Positions 46,386 to 54,391 of a stretch of DNA of 64,000 nt are shown one piece after another. The translations under genes and the position numbers were made by a program. The stretch spans positions 1-64,000 of the forward strand of contig DASVPY010000024.1 in assembly GCA_036389395.1 (NCBI GenBank), in the 5' to 3' direction. The first letter of the stretch is position 1. Each line of letters starts with the position of its first letter. The notes below the pieces were generated by a model. It was not told the DNA's origin and ran no database searches. It was given only the letters and a program-made list of their open reading frames with translations. Source of the DNA: QHXQ01 sp036389395. Lineage in GTDB: Bacteria; Acidobacteriota; Blastocatellia; Pyrinomonadales; Pyrinomonadaceae.

Positions 46386-46878
46386 GCCAGTAGCGGAGTT
46401 TGTTCTGCACCGTCACGGGCACGTCGCCGATCTCGTCAAGGAACAGCGTGCCGCCGTCCGCCCCCTCGAACAGCCCTTTGTGTTCTCGGTCTGCTCCCGT
46501 AAAAGCGCCCTTGCGGTAGCCGAACAGCTCGGCCTCGACGAGTTGCTCAGGAAGGTTCGCGCAGTTGAGTTCCATGAACGGCCCGCTGGCGCGCGCAGAC
46601 CTTTGATGAATCTGCCGCGCCGCCAAGGTCTTCCCCGTGCCCGTCTCGCCCGTAATCAGGATGTTGAAGGGGAAACGGGCGACGCGCTTGATGTCGGCCT
46701 GCAACTGGCGCGCTTTCTCACTCGTCTGGTGACGGAACGAAAGCGCGTCACCATCGTTCGTAGCACCGAGCGGCACGGGAGCTTGAAACTGCCACAAGTG
46801 TCGCCCCGTCTCAGTCGGTCGCCGTTGAGAACATATTGACTCGTCTTCACGGGCGGCAGCGGGGGATGCGAAGGTCAT
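46386..46878 (-). pseudogene. 3'-truncated sigma-54 activator (AAA+ domain fragment)
   Basis: The first ~160 residues form the start of an AAA+ sigma-54 interaction domain: the Walker A ILITGETGTGKTLAARQI, the sigma-contacting loop GYRKGAFTGADREHKGLF (GAFTGA), and Walker B GGTLFLDEIGDVPV. Then the frame enters VirB6-like DNA after NKLRY and is meaningless. Sensor and DNA-binding parts are missing, so it is not functional. The junction is at about 46,390. Sigma-54 activators of this kind are not usually next to conjugation genes, which supports a deletion fusion. Confidence 0.85.
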
Positions 46879-47072
46879 GGAGCACTACTCCGAAGCAAGA
46901 AGGAAGATCGAATAGCGTCGCTCCTTCATTCAACCTTCATGCCAGCGGCGGTAGGATTATTTCCGACGGGCGAGAGGCGAGCTAATTTCCTAGCGAACTA
47001 TGAAATACTCATCCGCATGGATGTGCCGAAGACACATGCCGATCATGCCGACAACTGTAATTATGGATTTAC

Positions 47073-47094
47073 ACTGTAAAGGCATCTTTACAGT
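47073..47094. promoter_or_regulatory. Inverted repeat upstream of the sigma-54 activator fragment
   Basis: ACTGTAAAG (47,073-47,081), a GCAT loop, and CTTTACAGT (47,086-47,094), a perfect 9-base dyad in an AT-rich stretch. A further ACTGTAA lies about 20 bases to the left. It looks like an operator for the fragment that follows or for the toxin gene on the other side. Confidence 0.5.
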
Positions 47095-47152
47095 TGAGGA
47101 TTACGGTTACGCGTAAAGCGGGATAGTCGAAAGCTTCTGACTCAGCCGCCGA

Positions 47153-47683
47153 CTAGAATATGGTCAGCACGTCCGCGGTTGTGAAGACCCGCGGCAAACG
47201 AAGCGTCGCATAAACACCGGATAGAGCGGTCACCATCTCCTTGAAGCGTTGCTCGATCTCGACAGAATTGTCCTCGTAACGCACGGCGAGTCTGAGGTCT
47301 GCGGTCACGATTGCCTCAGTTCCGATTTGCGTACCGTCGGCAGACACGCCGAAGCTGGCGTAGGCGAGGACGATGGCGTCCTCCGGCGAAAAGTCGAAGT
47401 CGCGCAGCCGTCAGGCCCAGCGGCGCAGGTAACGACCCTTTTTGAACGTCCGGCAGTCCGACAGGATGGAGGCGGCGAAAACGGGCGTGCGAACGTGTAG
47501 GACGTTTGCGGTTTGCTCGGTGATCCAGAGGCTGTTGGTGAAAGAGGCCACCCGCGCGTAAGCGCTGGCAGCCTCGACTTGCAGGAGCGTCGGTGGCCTG
47601 CCTGCCGCCAACCGCACATGGCGTTCATACACACGGCGGATGACGCCCTTGTCGAACAGGACGCTACTTGGCCGGGAGGTCAA
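47153..47683 (-). pseudogene. PIN-domain toxin-like gene with in-frame stop
   Basis: A continuous frame of 176 residues broken by one UGA at 47,411-47,413. Before it: VLFDKGVIRRVYERHVRLA (first PIN Asp) and ILSDCRTFKKGRYLRRWA; after it: RLRDFDFSPEDAIVLAYASFG and IVTADLRLA with the later Asp. In this fold the broken position is not a cysteine; a C-to-T change from CGA (Arg) is the simplest cause. It starts at a TTG inside the end of an AbrB-type antitoxin gene, with GGAG 6 bases upstream, so it is the toxin partner, now inactive or recovering by rare readthrough. Confidence 0.6.
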
Positions 47684-47981
47684 CCTCGTCTCCTTCCGCG
47701 TCCTCTTCGATGGATTCCGCCCCTTCGTTCCAGATGCGGTCGCGTTCCTCTTCGCTCAAGCTCTCATAGCGCTCGGCCTCGGCTCGGGCCTGCCGACGTT
47801 CGTCCTCACTCAGCCCGCTCCACCAGCGGGCGGTCAGCGGGTCGAGGCCATGTTGATAGACAAGTAGCCCCTCGTCCGCTTCGACGAGGGTCAACTCGTC
47901 GCCCGGATGGAGGCCGCGCTTCTCCAAGATATGAGGCGGGATAGTAAGCTTGCCTTCGGCATCAACAACCAGCTTTTCCAT
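47664..47981 (-). CDS. AbrB/SpoVT-type antitoxin
   Basis: A 105-residue protein. Its N-terminus (LVVDAEGKLTIPPHILEKRGLHPGDELTLVE) is a swapped-hairpin AbrB domain; the C-terminal half is acidic and helical (LSEDERRQARAEAERYESLSEEERDRIW) and would wrap a toxin. It overlaps the start of the PIN-domain gene by 20 bases, the standard antitoxin-toxin order. AAGGAGAG precedes its ATG. With the toxin interrupted, it may remain for regulation only. Confidence 0.82.
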   Translation of the reverse strand: MEKLVVDAEGKLTIPPHILEKRGLHPGDELTLVEADEGLLVYQHGLDPLTARWWSGLSEDERRQARAEAERYESLSEEERDRIWNEGAESIEEDAEGDEVDLPAK

Positions 47982-48107
47982 ACTTTCGGACTCTCCTTAT
48001 CCGGCCACCCCTCAGTTCGAGCGGTTAGCCCTCGGATGAGGACATTGTACAACGCTTAGCCTCGCGCCGGAATGTTGCCCCGATGAAAGCCGGAGTGTTA
48101 GTCGTCG

Positions 48108-48488
48108 CTACAACTCAAGCGCGTCGAGGTGATTGGCTTGGTAAGCTTCGGTGGGCTGCTCTTTCGGCGTGTGCGTTGGTTGCGAGGGCTGATCGTCTGT
48201 GTTTGCGGTAGGGCTTGGCTGGTCGAACGTCTCCCGTCCCGCAAGCCGGTAAGGCGTCTTGCGGTGGTTCAGCTTGGCCTGTTCGAGATTATCGAAAATC
48301 CTGCGCGCGGTGGCGTATGGCACGGGGAATTGAGTCTTCGGTTGCGCGACGAGCTGCGCGCCGCGCCGACCGTTGTAGCCGACCACGTGAAAGAGTCCGT
48401 CGTCTTCCGCGATCAACTCGATCTCATAGACCTTGTCGCTGCGCCCCTCGCGGTAGAACAGCTTGACCCTCTCGACAACTTCACTCAT
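48108..48488 (-). CDS. WGR-like domain protein in the Ycf46 cluster
   Basis: A 126-residue protein. The N-terminal 70 residues, MSEVVERVKLFYREGRSDKVYEIEL and VVGYNGRRGAQLVAQPKT, resemble the WGR domain found in poly(ADP-ribose) polymerases and in several DNA-linked bacterial proteins (here YNGRRGAQ takes the place of WGRIG). The rest is a flexible Gln/Thr/Pro tail. Its ATG overlaps the stop of the radical SAM gene by 4 bases (ATGA), so the two are coupled. It could bind DNA or RNA ends. Confidence 0.72.
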   Translation of the reverse strand: MSEVVERVKLFYREGRSDKVYEIELIAEDDGLFHVVGYNGRRGAQLVAQPKTQFPVPYATARRIFDNLEQAKLNHRKTPYRLAGRETFDQPSPTANTDDQPSQPTHTPKEQPTEAYQANHLDALEL

Positions 48489-49150
48489 AGCGCCACCGCC
48501 GCAGCAGGCTGGTAGATGATGCGTTGGTTGGTCGAGCCGCGCCATTCCCCCGCGTGGCGTGAGAGCTGCGCGACGAAGGGGCCGTCAATCAGAATGTCCG
48601 CGTGCGCGAGTGCCTCGTTGACCGCCGTCTCGCCGCGAGCGCGCAGGGCCTCCAGCGTGTAGCCGGTGTACAGAGTGACGTGCAGTCCGCGCTCTTTGAG
48701 GGCATTCAGCAAAGCGGCCAGACCTTCCGGCTGAAGAAACGGCTCGCCGCCCAAGACCGTGACGCCGTCGCGCGGCTCACCTTGCCCATCCAGCAGCAAG
48801 TCAACGACCTCGCTGACCGTTAGCTCGACGCCGCCATGCGGGTCGTGCGTCTCCGGCACATAGCAGCCGGGACAGCGCAACAGGCAGCCGGCCAATTGCA
48901 CGACGCTGCGGCGACCAGGCCCTTCGACGACCGAGTTGTGATAGACGCGATAGATTCGGAGGGTCGGCTCGAAAGGTTCGCCCTGAACCTTCGAGGCGTT
49001 AAGCGGCGGCACGCCGGCAGGGCGACCACAGTTGATCGGCTCGCCTCCTGCCAAGAGTTCTGCGGTTAAGTCCGCCGCCTCTCTCGTGGTCAACCCTTCG
49101 ACTGTCAGGTCTCCGGTCTCTTGGTCAATGATCCAGATCGCCTCCGCCAT
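48485..49150 (-). CDS. NrdG-like radical SAM activating enzyme with DUF2997-like N-terminus
   Basis: A 221-residue protein. A first region (IWIIDQETGDLTVEGLTTREAADLTAELL) resembles DUF2997, the small protein coded next. Then comes a radical SAM domain: GCLLRCPGCYVPETHD has CxxxCxxC for the 4Fe-4S cluster, GVTVLGGEPFLQPEGLAALL is the glycine-rich SAM site, and LIDGPFVAQL is close to the NrdG/PflA end motif. NrdG-type enzymes activate glycyl-radical proteins, but no such protein is nearby. Coupling to the WGR-like gene and to DUF2997, Ycf35 and Ycf46 homologues suggests a modification of one of these. No other domain. Confidence 0.82.
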   Translation of the reverse strand: MAEAIWIIDQETGDLTVEGLTTREAADLTAELLAGGEPINCGRPAGVPPLNASKVQGEPFEPTLRIYRVYHNSVVEGPGRRSVVQLAGCLLRCPGCYVPETHDPHGGVELTVSEVVDLLLDGQGEPRDGVTVLGGEPFLQPEGLAALLNALKERGLHVTLYTGYTLEALRARGETAVNEALAHADILIDGPFVAQLSRHAGEWRGSTNQRIIYQPAAAVAL

Positions 49151-49200
49151 GCGACTCGACCGCCTCTCTTTCAGGGTTCAGCCGTTCGACTGCCCGCCGC

Positions 49201-49398
49201 TCAACTTTTCTTCTGCTGCACTTGGCGGGCTACCTGCGGACTGACGTAATACTCCCTCGTGTTCTCTTCCCGCGCCGGCGCGCCGACGAGGTCGGTGACG
49301 AGCTTGGCGATGTCGGAGCACGCAGGCCCCTGCACGCCTTCGACCTGCAATTCCATCTCGCCTGTCTCTTCCCTGATGGTGAATTCGATTTCGGGCAT
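49201..49398 (-). CDS. DUF2997 family small protein
   Basis: A 65-residue protein: EIEFTIREETGEMELQVEGV, QGPACSDIAKLVTDLVG and the end EYYVSPQVARQV. The family is known from cyanobacteria, where it lies near a ferredoxin and ycf35, the same neighbours as here. The conserved Cys in GPACSDI might bind a cluster or form a thioester. The next gene downstream carries a related domain fused to radical SAM. AAGGAG lies upstream. Confidence 0.82.
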   Translation of the reverse strand: MPEIEFTIREETGEMELQVEGVQGPACSDIAKLVTDLVGAPAREENTREYYVSPQVARQVQQKKS

Positions 49399-49408
49399 GG
49401 TCTTCTCC

Positions 49409-49807
49409 TTAGAACCGGACTCTGATTTTCACAACGCCGCCGCTCACGGTGCGCTGCATCGTGCCGCCCACGCGCGCCGCGACCTGAGCGACGGCAAGCT
49501 CGTTGTATGTCGCCCGCAGGCGCGGAAGGAACTTGCCGCCGAGCGCCCGCGACTTGTCCAGATCATCCAGCACAGGCGCATAAGCCCCGCCTTCGACACG
49601 CATAAAGCCGATGTCGCCGAAGCTGTTGCCCACAGTGCCACGCGGCACGATGATGTCCGCTCTCGTCTCAGCCTGCTCCGCCCAGTAGCGACCCATCGCA
49701 AGGTTCTCGCCCTGCCTGATCTGTGTGCAGCCGATTGATTCGAGCGCGCTGACGAGAAGCGCGCGGTCTTTGAAAACCACTTCGGTGAAAGCCAGATATT
49801 TGCTCAT
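49409..49807 (-). CDS. ycf35: DUF1257 (Ycf35) family protein
   Basis: A 132-residue protein that fits the Ycf35 family (DUF1257), known from cyanobacteria and algal plastids: LAFTEVVFKDRALLVSALESIG, then ADIIVPRGTVGNSFGDIGFMR and the Tyr/Val-rich end with VKIRVRF. Its function is unknown. It is 10 bases from DUF2997 and 43 bases after the Ycf46-like gene, in one direction. In plastids and cyanobacteria both Ycf35 and Ycf46 are conserved, so the joint presence here is probably a real functional unit. Confidence 0.85.
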   Translation of the reverse strand: MSKYLAFTEVVFKDRALLVSALESIGCTQIRQGENLAMGRYWAEQAETRADIIVPRGTVGNSFGDIGFMRVEGGAYAPVLDDLDKSRALGGKFLPRLRATYNELAVAQVAARVGGTMQRTVSGGVVKIRVRF

Positions 49808-49849
49808 CTCTCTTGCCCTTCCTGTTTGCGAAGTGTCACCGAATGCGCC

Positions 49850-51460
49850 TTACATCTCCAAAGCGCGCTCGCCGTCTGTGACATCGGTAATGGGCGTGAC
49901 TGAGTCGCCGCCCGCATCAATCGCCATGTGGTTCTTGGCCCAGTTGCGTAAGGATTCGACCTGCTCGCGCTTCACCAAACTCGTGGGCTGGATTTGCTTT
50001 GCGCGCGAGACGATGTCGCGGGTCTCGACCTCACGCTCGCCGTCCATGAAAGCGTGCAGCAGCCCCGCCTTGACCGCCGCTTCGATCTCTGCGCCGGAGA
50101 AGTCGTCGGTCGCTGCCGCCAACTCATCAAGGTCGAAGTCGTCAGGGTTGCGGTTACGTTTGCGTAGATGGACGGCGAAGATTTCGCGCCGGTCATCTTC
50201 AGTCGGCAGGCCAACGAAGACGATGTGCGAGAAGCGGCCTTGTCGTGTCTGCTCCGCCGCCAAGCCCCGCACGTCGTTCGCCGTGCCGATGATGAAGACA
50301 TCCGACTGCTCCTGCATCCAGTTCAGCAGGTAAGCGATGGTGCGTGCGGTCTCGCCGCCGTCCGTGCGCGAAGACGATTCGAGTCCGCCTACGGCCTTCT
50401 CGAATTCGCTAATGCCGAGGATGCCTTTGAGCGTAGTAGCAATCGAAAGGGCACGTTTGATGGTCATCGCCGACGAGCCGATGACGCCGCCTCCTTCGCC
50501 CATGACGCTGCCGAAATCGAGATCGAGTAGAGACTTGCCGAGGACGGACGAGGCGATCTTCTTCGTGAGGTCTTTGCCGCAGCCCGGCAGACCGACCATC
50601 AGCAGGCCCTTCATCGGTTCGACTCCGTAGGCGCGCGCAGCCGGCGTGAACGTCGCCGCGGCCTCGGTCAGGATGCGCCGCAGGTTGTGGTAGCCGCCGA
50701 GGTTGTCCTCCGGCTCGGCGTGCGTGTAGGTGAGAGCACCCGTTCCCTTGATGACGGACTTCTTCTCGTCGAGGACGACGGGCAGCGCCTCAGTTGTCAG
50801 CCCGCCGCCGCTGATGATGGCTTTCGCCAAGACGTTTTCGATGTCCGTCTCTGTCAGGCCCAGCAGAGCCTGCACGAGTTGTTCGCGTGTGCGTTCGTCA
50901 ACCGAGACGGTGACGCCGTTGCCTTCGAGCTTCTGCATCTGCACGTCGAGCATGATGGTCACTTCGCGCTCGTCGGGCAGCGGCAACTCAATCGCCTTCA
51001 CCTCTTTTTCGAGCGCCGGGATGTCGGGGAAGCCCCGCTCGACGAAGAGGACTGTGGTGTGCTTCGCCTTGATCTCCCACGCGAGTTCGCGCAGGCGGCG
51101 CACGAGCTGGGGGTCTTGCTGCCCGTAAGGAACGAGGTAGGGGCTGTAGTCGCACAGGACGAACAAACCCTTCTGCTGCTTGCCGATGTACTCAAGCACG
51201 CTGATGGGGTCTAGGGTGTCGGGGATCGGCAGTTCCTCTTTGCCTCTGACCTCGCGACCGACTGTTTGGCGCAGACCCGTCGTGCGACTCCAGATGTAGA
51301 GACCCTTGTCCTTCTCCTTGTGGCACTTCAACTGCGCGACCGCGTGCATCACGCGTCGGAAGCGCCCTTCCTCATGCGTGTTCGCCGCGATGAGCGGGTA
51401 ACGCGCACGGATCAGAACGTCGAGTTCGGTGACCAGCTTTTGCAGAGATTCGTTTGACAC
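49850..51460 (-). CDS. ycf46: Ycf46-like AAA+ ATPase with exchanged Walker residues
   Basis: A 536-residue ATPase of the Ycf46 type. The N-terminal half (LDVLIRARYPLIAANTHEE, then FVLCDYSPYLV) is the family's unusual P-loop-like domain, followed by an AAA+ module: Walker A GLPGCGKDLTKKIA, Walker B ILGISEFEKAVGG, sensor IIGTANDVRGL and arginine finger TRQGRFSHIVFVGLP. Standard Walker A has Ser or Thr after Lys and Walker B has Asp before Glu; here these are Asp (residue 297) and Ser (residue 351). The GTG at 51,458-51,460 is chosen because GGAGGGGG is 8 bases upstream. Cyanobacterial Ycf46 is linked to inorganic-carbon use; here it is with Ycf35, DUF2997 and a radical SAM gene. Confidence 0.88.
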   Translation of the reverse strand: MSNESLQKLVTELDVLIRARYPLIAANTHEEGRFRRVMHAVAQLKCHKEKDKGLYIWSRTTGLRQTVGREVRGKEELPIPDTLDPISVLEYIGKQQKGLFVLCDYSPYLVPYGQQDPQLVRRLRELAWEIKAKHTTVLFVERGFPDIPALEKEVKAIELPLPDEREVTIMLDVQMQKLEGNGVTVSVDERTREQLVQALLGLTETDIENVLAKAIISGGGLTTEALPVVLDEKKSVIKGTGALTYTHAEPEDNLGGYHNLRRILTEAAATFTPAARAYGVEPMKGLLMVGLPGCGKDLTKKIASSVLGKSLLDLDFGSVMGEGGGVIGSSAMTIKRALSIATTLKGILGISEFEKAVGGLESSSRTDGGETARTIAYLLNWMQEQSDVFIIGTANDVRGLAAEQTRQGRFSHIVFVGLPTEDDRREIFAVHLRKRNRNPDDFDLDELAAATDDFSGAEIEAAVKAGLLHAFMDGEREVETRDIVSRAKQIQPTSLVKREQVESLRNWAKNHMAIDAGGDSVTPITDVTDGERALEM

Positions 51461-51562
51461 TGCGGTTGCCCCCTCCGGTGCCGGAGTTGAGTTGAAAGCG
51501 AGAGGGGCGTCTTCGGCCCTCTGGCGAAAACGCCCCTCCCACTTTCGAGACAAGTTGTCTGT

Positions 51563-52867
51563 TTACAATTCGAGCGCGGTCATGCGGCTCGGCTGTGTGA
51601 GCGCCTGCGCGTCGCGGTAAGTAAGCTCGATGATGTCGTCGAGCACCGCTTTGACCGAGGCACTCTCTGCCATCCGCTTCTTCCTGCTGTCGGGTTTCGC
51701 AGCTAGTCTTTCCAGACTGACGACGAGCCGCTCCAACTCGTCGTCCGATTGAAAGTTCATGAGCCTGAACCAGCGCGCCATGTTGCGCGCCTTCTTCGCA
51801 GTCGCGCCCGGCAAGAACTCTTTCTGCGCCAGCGCCTCGTGCATCTTGACGGCTGACTCGTAAACCTGCGCCCGGAGTTGTGCCGCCCCTTCCTGCAAGG
51901 GCGAGAGCGTCTCCTGCAACTTCTCGCGCGCGGCATCGAGTTTGAGTTGCCGGATACGCTCCTTGACGGCCTGCTCGCGTGCCAATTCCTCCCGTTGGGC
52001 AACGAGCCTGAGCCGCGCACTCTCCTGTTCGGCCCAGAGTTGCTGCTGAACGACGGCTGCGGCGGCGCGTTCTTCGCTGCGCTCCTGTTCGCGTATCGCC
52101 TCGGCGCGCTCGATGCGATGACGTTCCGCAAGCGCGAGTCTCTGCTCGCGGAGCATCTCGCTGCCCAAGAGAATCACGCCCACTTGATATCGAAGCGATA
52201 GCTTATCGCGCAACTCTTCCTCGCCGGGGAGCGCGTCTAAGACACCGTTGATAATGCGCTCGCGAAAACCGCCATCAACGACCGTGCCCGTAGCGAGCAG
52301 CCGCTGCGCGGAGTCTTCGGCTAACGCGGTGAAAGTCTCCAACACCTCCGCACGGATGGCGTCGTAGTTATCGAGCGCAGTTCGCTTGGCTTCGTTCAGA
52401 TTACCGACCGCACGCTCGAACGCTGTCTCGAACTCCGAGAATGCGCGCCAAGGAATCCAGCGGTAAGCGGGCGTCTCGAACAGCGTCTCGGTCAGGCGGA
52501 ATTGATAGCTGTATTTGTGGAGCGCTTGGTGCGCCTGCGTGGCGGGCGTGAGCAGGGGGCGATGAAAGCGGTTCGGCAACACGCCGCAGCGCGGCGGGTG
52601 AAATGCGACATCCGATTCTTGCGGCAGGCGAATGCCAAGCGCCTGCCAGTCAATGCGGCGGTCGAGTATCCCGAAGCCGCTCGCGTCCACGTTAACGAAG
52701 ACGCCTTCCTCTTCGAGCGCGGACAGGTCGAACGGCAGGCGTTCGATCTCTGTCTCTTGCTTTCCGGTGCGCGCGGCAGCTCGTTGCGCTCGGTTTTCAG
52801 CGATTTGCGTAACCTTGCTCTGCCGGCCTCTACGTGACTTGCTGACTCGTGCGGCGTTGGAACTCAT
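51563..52867 (-). CDS. Long coiled-coil protein of unknown function
   Basis: A 434-residue protein with no recognised domain. It starts with a basic segment (RRGRQSKVTQIAENRAQRAAAR), then a globular part (FPLDLSALEEEGV-like, here LPFDLSALEEEGVFVNV), and a long helix of about 180 residues (ERHRIERAEAIREQERSEERAAAAV, then LREQRLALAERH) rich in Arg, Glu and Ala. A short helical C-terminus follows. It is just upstream of the Ycf46-like gene and probably co-transcribed. It may be the structural partner of the ATPase, like a filament or clamp. Size and shape fit no family I can name with confidence. Confidence 0.6.
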   Translation of the reverse strand: MSSNAARVSKSRRGRQSKVTQIAENRAQRAAARTGKQETEIERLPFDLSALEEEGVFVNVDASGFGILDRRIDWQALGIRLPQESDVAFHPPRCGVLPNRFHRPLLTPATQAHQALHKYSYQFRLTETLFETPAYRWIPWRAFSEFETAFERAVGNLNEAKRTALDNYDAIRAEVLETFTALAEDSAQRLLATGTVVDGGFRERIINGVLDALPGEEELRDKLSLRYQVGVILLGSEMLREQRLALAERHRIERAEAIREQERSEERAAAAVVQQQLWAEQESARLRLVAQREELAREQAVKERIRQLKLDAAREKLQETLSPLQEGAAQLRAQVYESAVKMHEALAQKEFLPGATAKKARNMARWFRLMNFQSDDELERLVVSLERLAAKPDSRKKRMAESASVKAVLDDIIELTYRDAQALTQPSRMTALEL

Positions 52868-52974
52868 AGGGCTGTACCCCCTCGGAGGAAAGATTTGAGA
52901 TGCGTGAGTTCGTCAGTAATGCGTTCGTGTCTTACTTCTCACGCTGCTTCATTTCCACTGCCGACCGCTTCCGT

Positions 52975-53217
52975 TTACGCTGCCAAATCGTCTTGCACGG
53001 TGTAGGTGGCGGCGTCGGCTTCGACCAAGTGGCCGGCGAACACGGACGCGATGACCGCCGCGCCGCCCGTCTCCATCAGCACCTGATCGCGTGCGGCCTG
53101 CGCGTCGGAGGCGTAGCAATGTGAGATCAGTTTTCCCGACCCGTCGCAATAGACCGCGCTCACGGTGAAAGGGTTGAAACTACACTGCGTCTGCACGTTG
53201 TCTCTGTCGTTTTGCAT
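52975..53217 (-). CDS. Small protein of unknown function upstream of the coiled-coil gene
   Basis: An 80-residue protein (FTVSAVYCDGSGKLISHCYAS, then DQVLMETGGAAVIASVFAGHLVE). It has no recognised domain and no membrane segment; two cysteines lie 10 residues apart. An RBS-like CGAGG lies near the ATG. It is in line with the coiled-coil, Ycf46, Ycf35, DUF2997 and radical SAM genes, so may belong to the same set. Confidence 0.5.
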   Translation of the reverse strand: MQNDRDNVQTQCSFNPFTVSAVYCDGSGKLISHCYASDAQAARDQVLMETGGAAVIASVFAGHLVEADAATYTVQDDLAA

Positions 53218-53321
53218 GAGTGACCTCGCTTGTCTGTTTTCTTTGCGCCGAACAGGCGAAAGCCACTCGACTCCTTATGAGGAAATCAAGTGGCTTTCCG
53301 TCCCTGCCTGATGTTGTTTGT

Positions 53322-54344
53322 TTACGCGGCTGCGGGCAACGCCTCCGACTCTTCCTGTCTCGCGTCATCGGCTTCCGCGTCAGGGGCTTTCGCCGCCTGC
53401 GCCGGTGCGGGCTGAACGGTGTCTCCCAGATTCATTGGCATGATGAGCGCGAAGGAGTTGTAGCCTGCCTCGCCGACGGGCAGAATCTGCACCACCTCGC
53501 GCGCCGACTTGAACTCGAAGCTCACCGCCCCCGATCCGACGACCGAGAGGTACTCGCTCAGGTAGCCCGCGTTCAGACCGATTACGACGGGCGCGCCCTC
53601 GTAGGCGATGTCGAGCGTCTCCTCCGCCGCGCCCTGCCCGTCGCCCTCGGAGAACACGCGCAGCTTCTTCGGCTTGAACTCCAGGCAGATCGCGCGCGAG
53701 CGCTCGTCGGTCATCACCGAGACGCGGCGGACGGTTTGCAGCAACTCCGCGCACTCGAACCGCACCTTATGGTCGTTCCCCTTCGGCAGGATCATCTCGT
53801 AGTTCGGGAACTGACCCGTGAGCAGCCGCGAGACGAGCGTGCGCGCGCCGATCTCGAAGTAGATGTGGTTCTCGTCCACGGAAATCCCGACCGCGCCTTC
53901 GTGCGCCGCCGCCAGATTCGAGACGGCGACGAGCGCCTTCTTCGGGATCAGGCAGTCGAATTCCTTCGAGCCGGTGACGGACTTGTTGTCTATGAGCGAG
54001 AGGCGGTGCCCGTCGGTCGTCACCATGCGGACGCCTTTCTTTCGCAGGATGAACTTCGCGCCGGCGAGCGTGTAACGCGACTCGTCCTGCGTGATGGAGA
54101 AGCGCGTGCGCTCGATCATCTGGCGCACGACATCGGCGGGAAGCTGGACGGCGGACTCTTTGAACTTGGGCAGTTCGGGCAGGTCTTTCGGGTCGAGTCC
54201 CGCGAGGCGGAAGTGCGCGCGGTCGCACGTTACTTCGGTGCGGTCGTTCGCCTTCGTCTCGATCTGGACGGGCGCGTCGGGCAGGTTCTTGACGATCTCC
54301 AGCAGCTTCCGCGCAGGCAACGCGCACGCCCCAGCCTTCTGCAC
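53322..54344 (-). CDS. dnaN: DNA polymerase sliding clamp, 5'-truncated
   Basis: A 340-residue beta clamp. It starts inside the first domain: GACALPARKLLEIVKNLPD normally comes after about 60 residues that are missing. Domains II and III are complete, with RMVTTDGHRLSLID, PNYEMILPKGND and a closing SFALIMPMNLGDTVQP, then an Ala/Pro/Glu tail. The open frame runs back to ETEGTVQKAG and then into unrelated sequence, so the start at 54,344 is only the first candidate. The clamp lies in the island, next to a truncated helicase gene, and probably came from an element that carried its own clamp. Without full domain I it is not likely to make a normal ring. Confidence 0.85.
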   Translation of the reverse strand: MQKAGACALPARKLLEIVKNLPDAPVQIETKANDRTEVTCDRAHFRLAGLDPKDLPELPKFKESAVQLPADVVRQMIERTRFSITQDESRYTLAGAKFILRKKGVRMVTTDGHRLSLIDNKSVTGSKEFDCLIPKKALVAVSNLAAAHEGAVGISVDENHIYFEIGARTLVSRLLTGQFPNYEMILPKGNDHKVRFECAELLQTVRRVSVMTDERSRAICLEFKPKKLRVFSEGDGQGAAEETLDIAYEGAPVVIGLNAGYLSEYLSVVGSGAVSFEFKSAREVVQILPVGEAGYNSFALIMPMNLGDTVQPAPAQAAKAPDAEADDARQEESEALPAAA

Positions 54345-54391
54345 TGTGCCTTCGGTCTCGTTTTTGGAAGTAAGTGGCCGGCACTGCCAAC

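Noticed and set aside
47411..47413. UGA in the PIN-domain gene as selenocysteine
   Set aside because: Neighbouring residues do not mark a cysteine or redox site, and a C-to-T change from an Arg codon explains it. Treated as nonsense.
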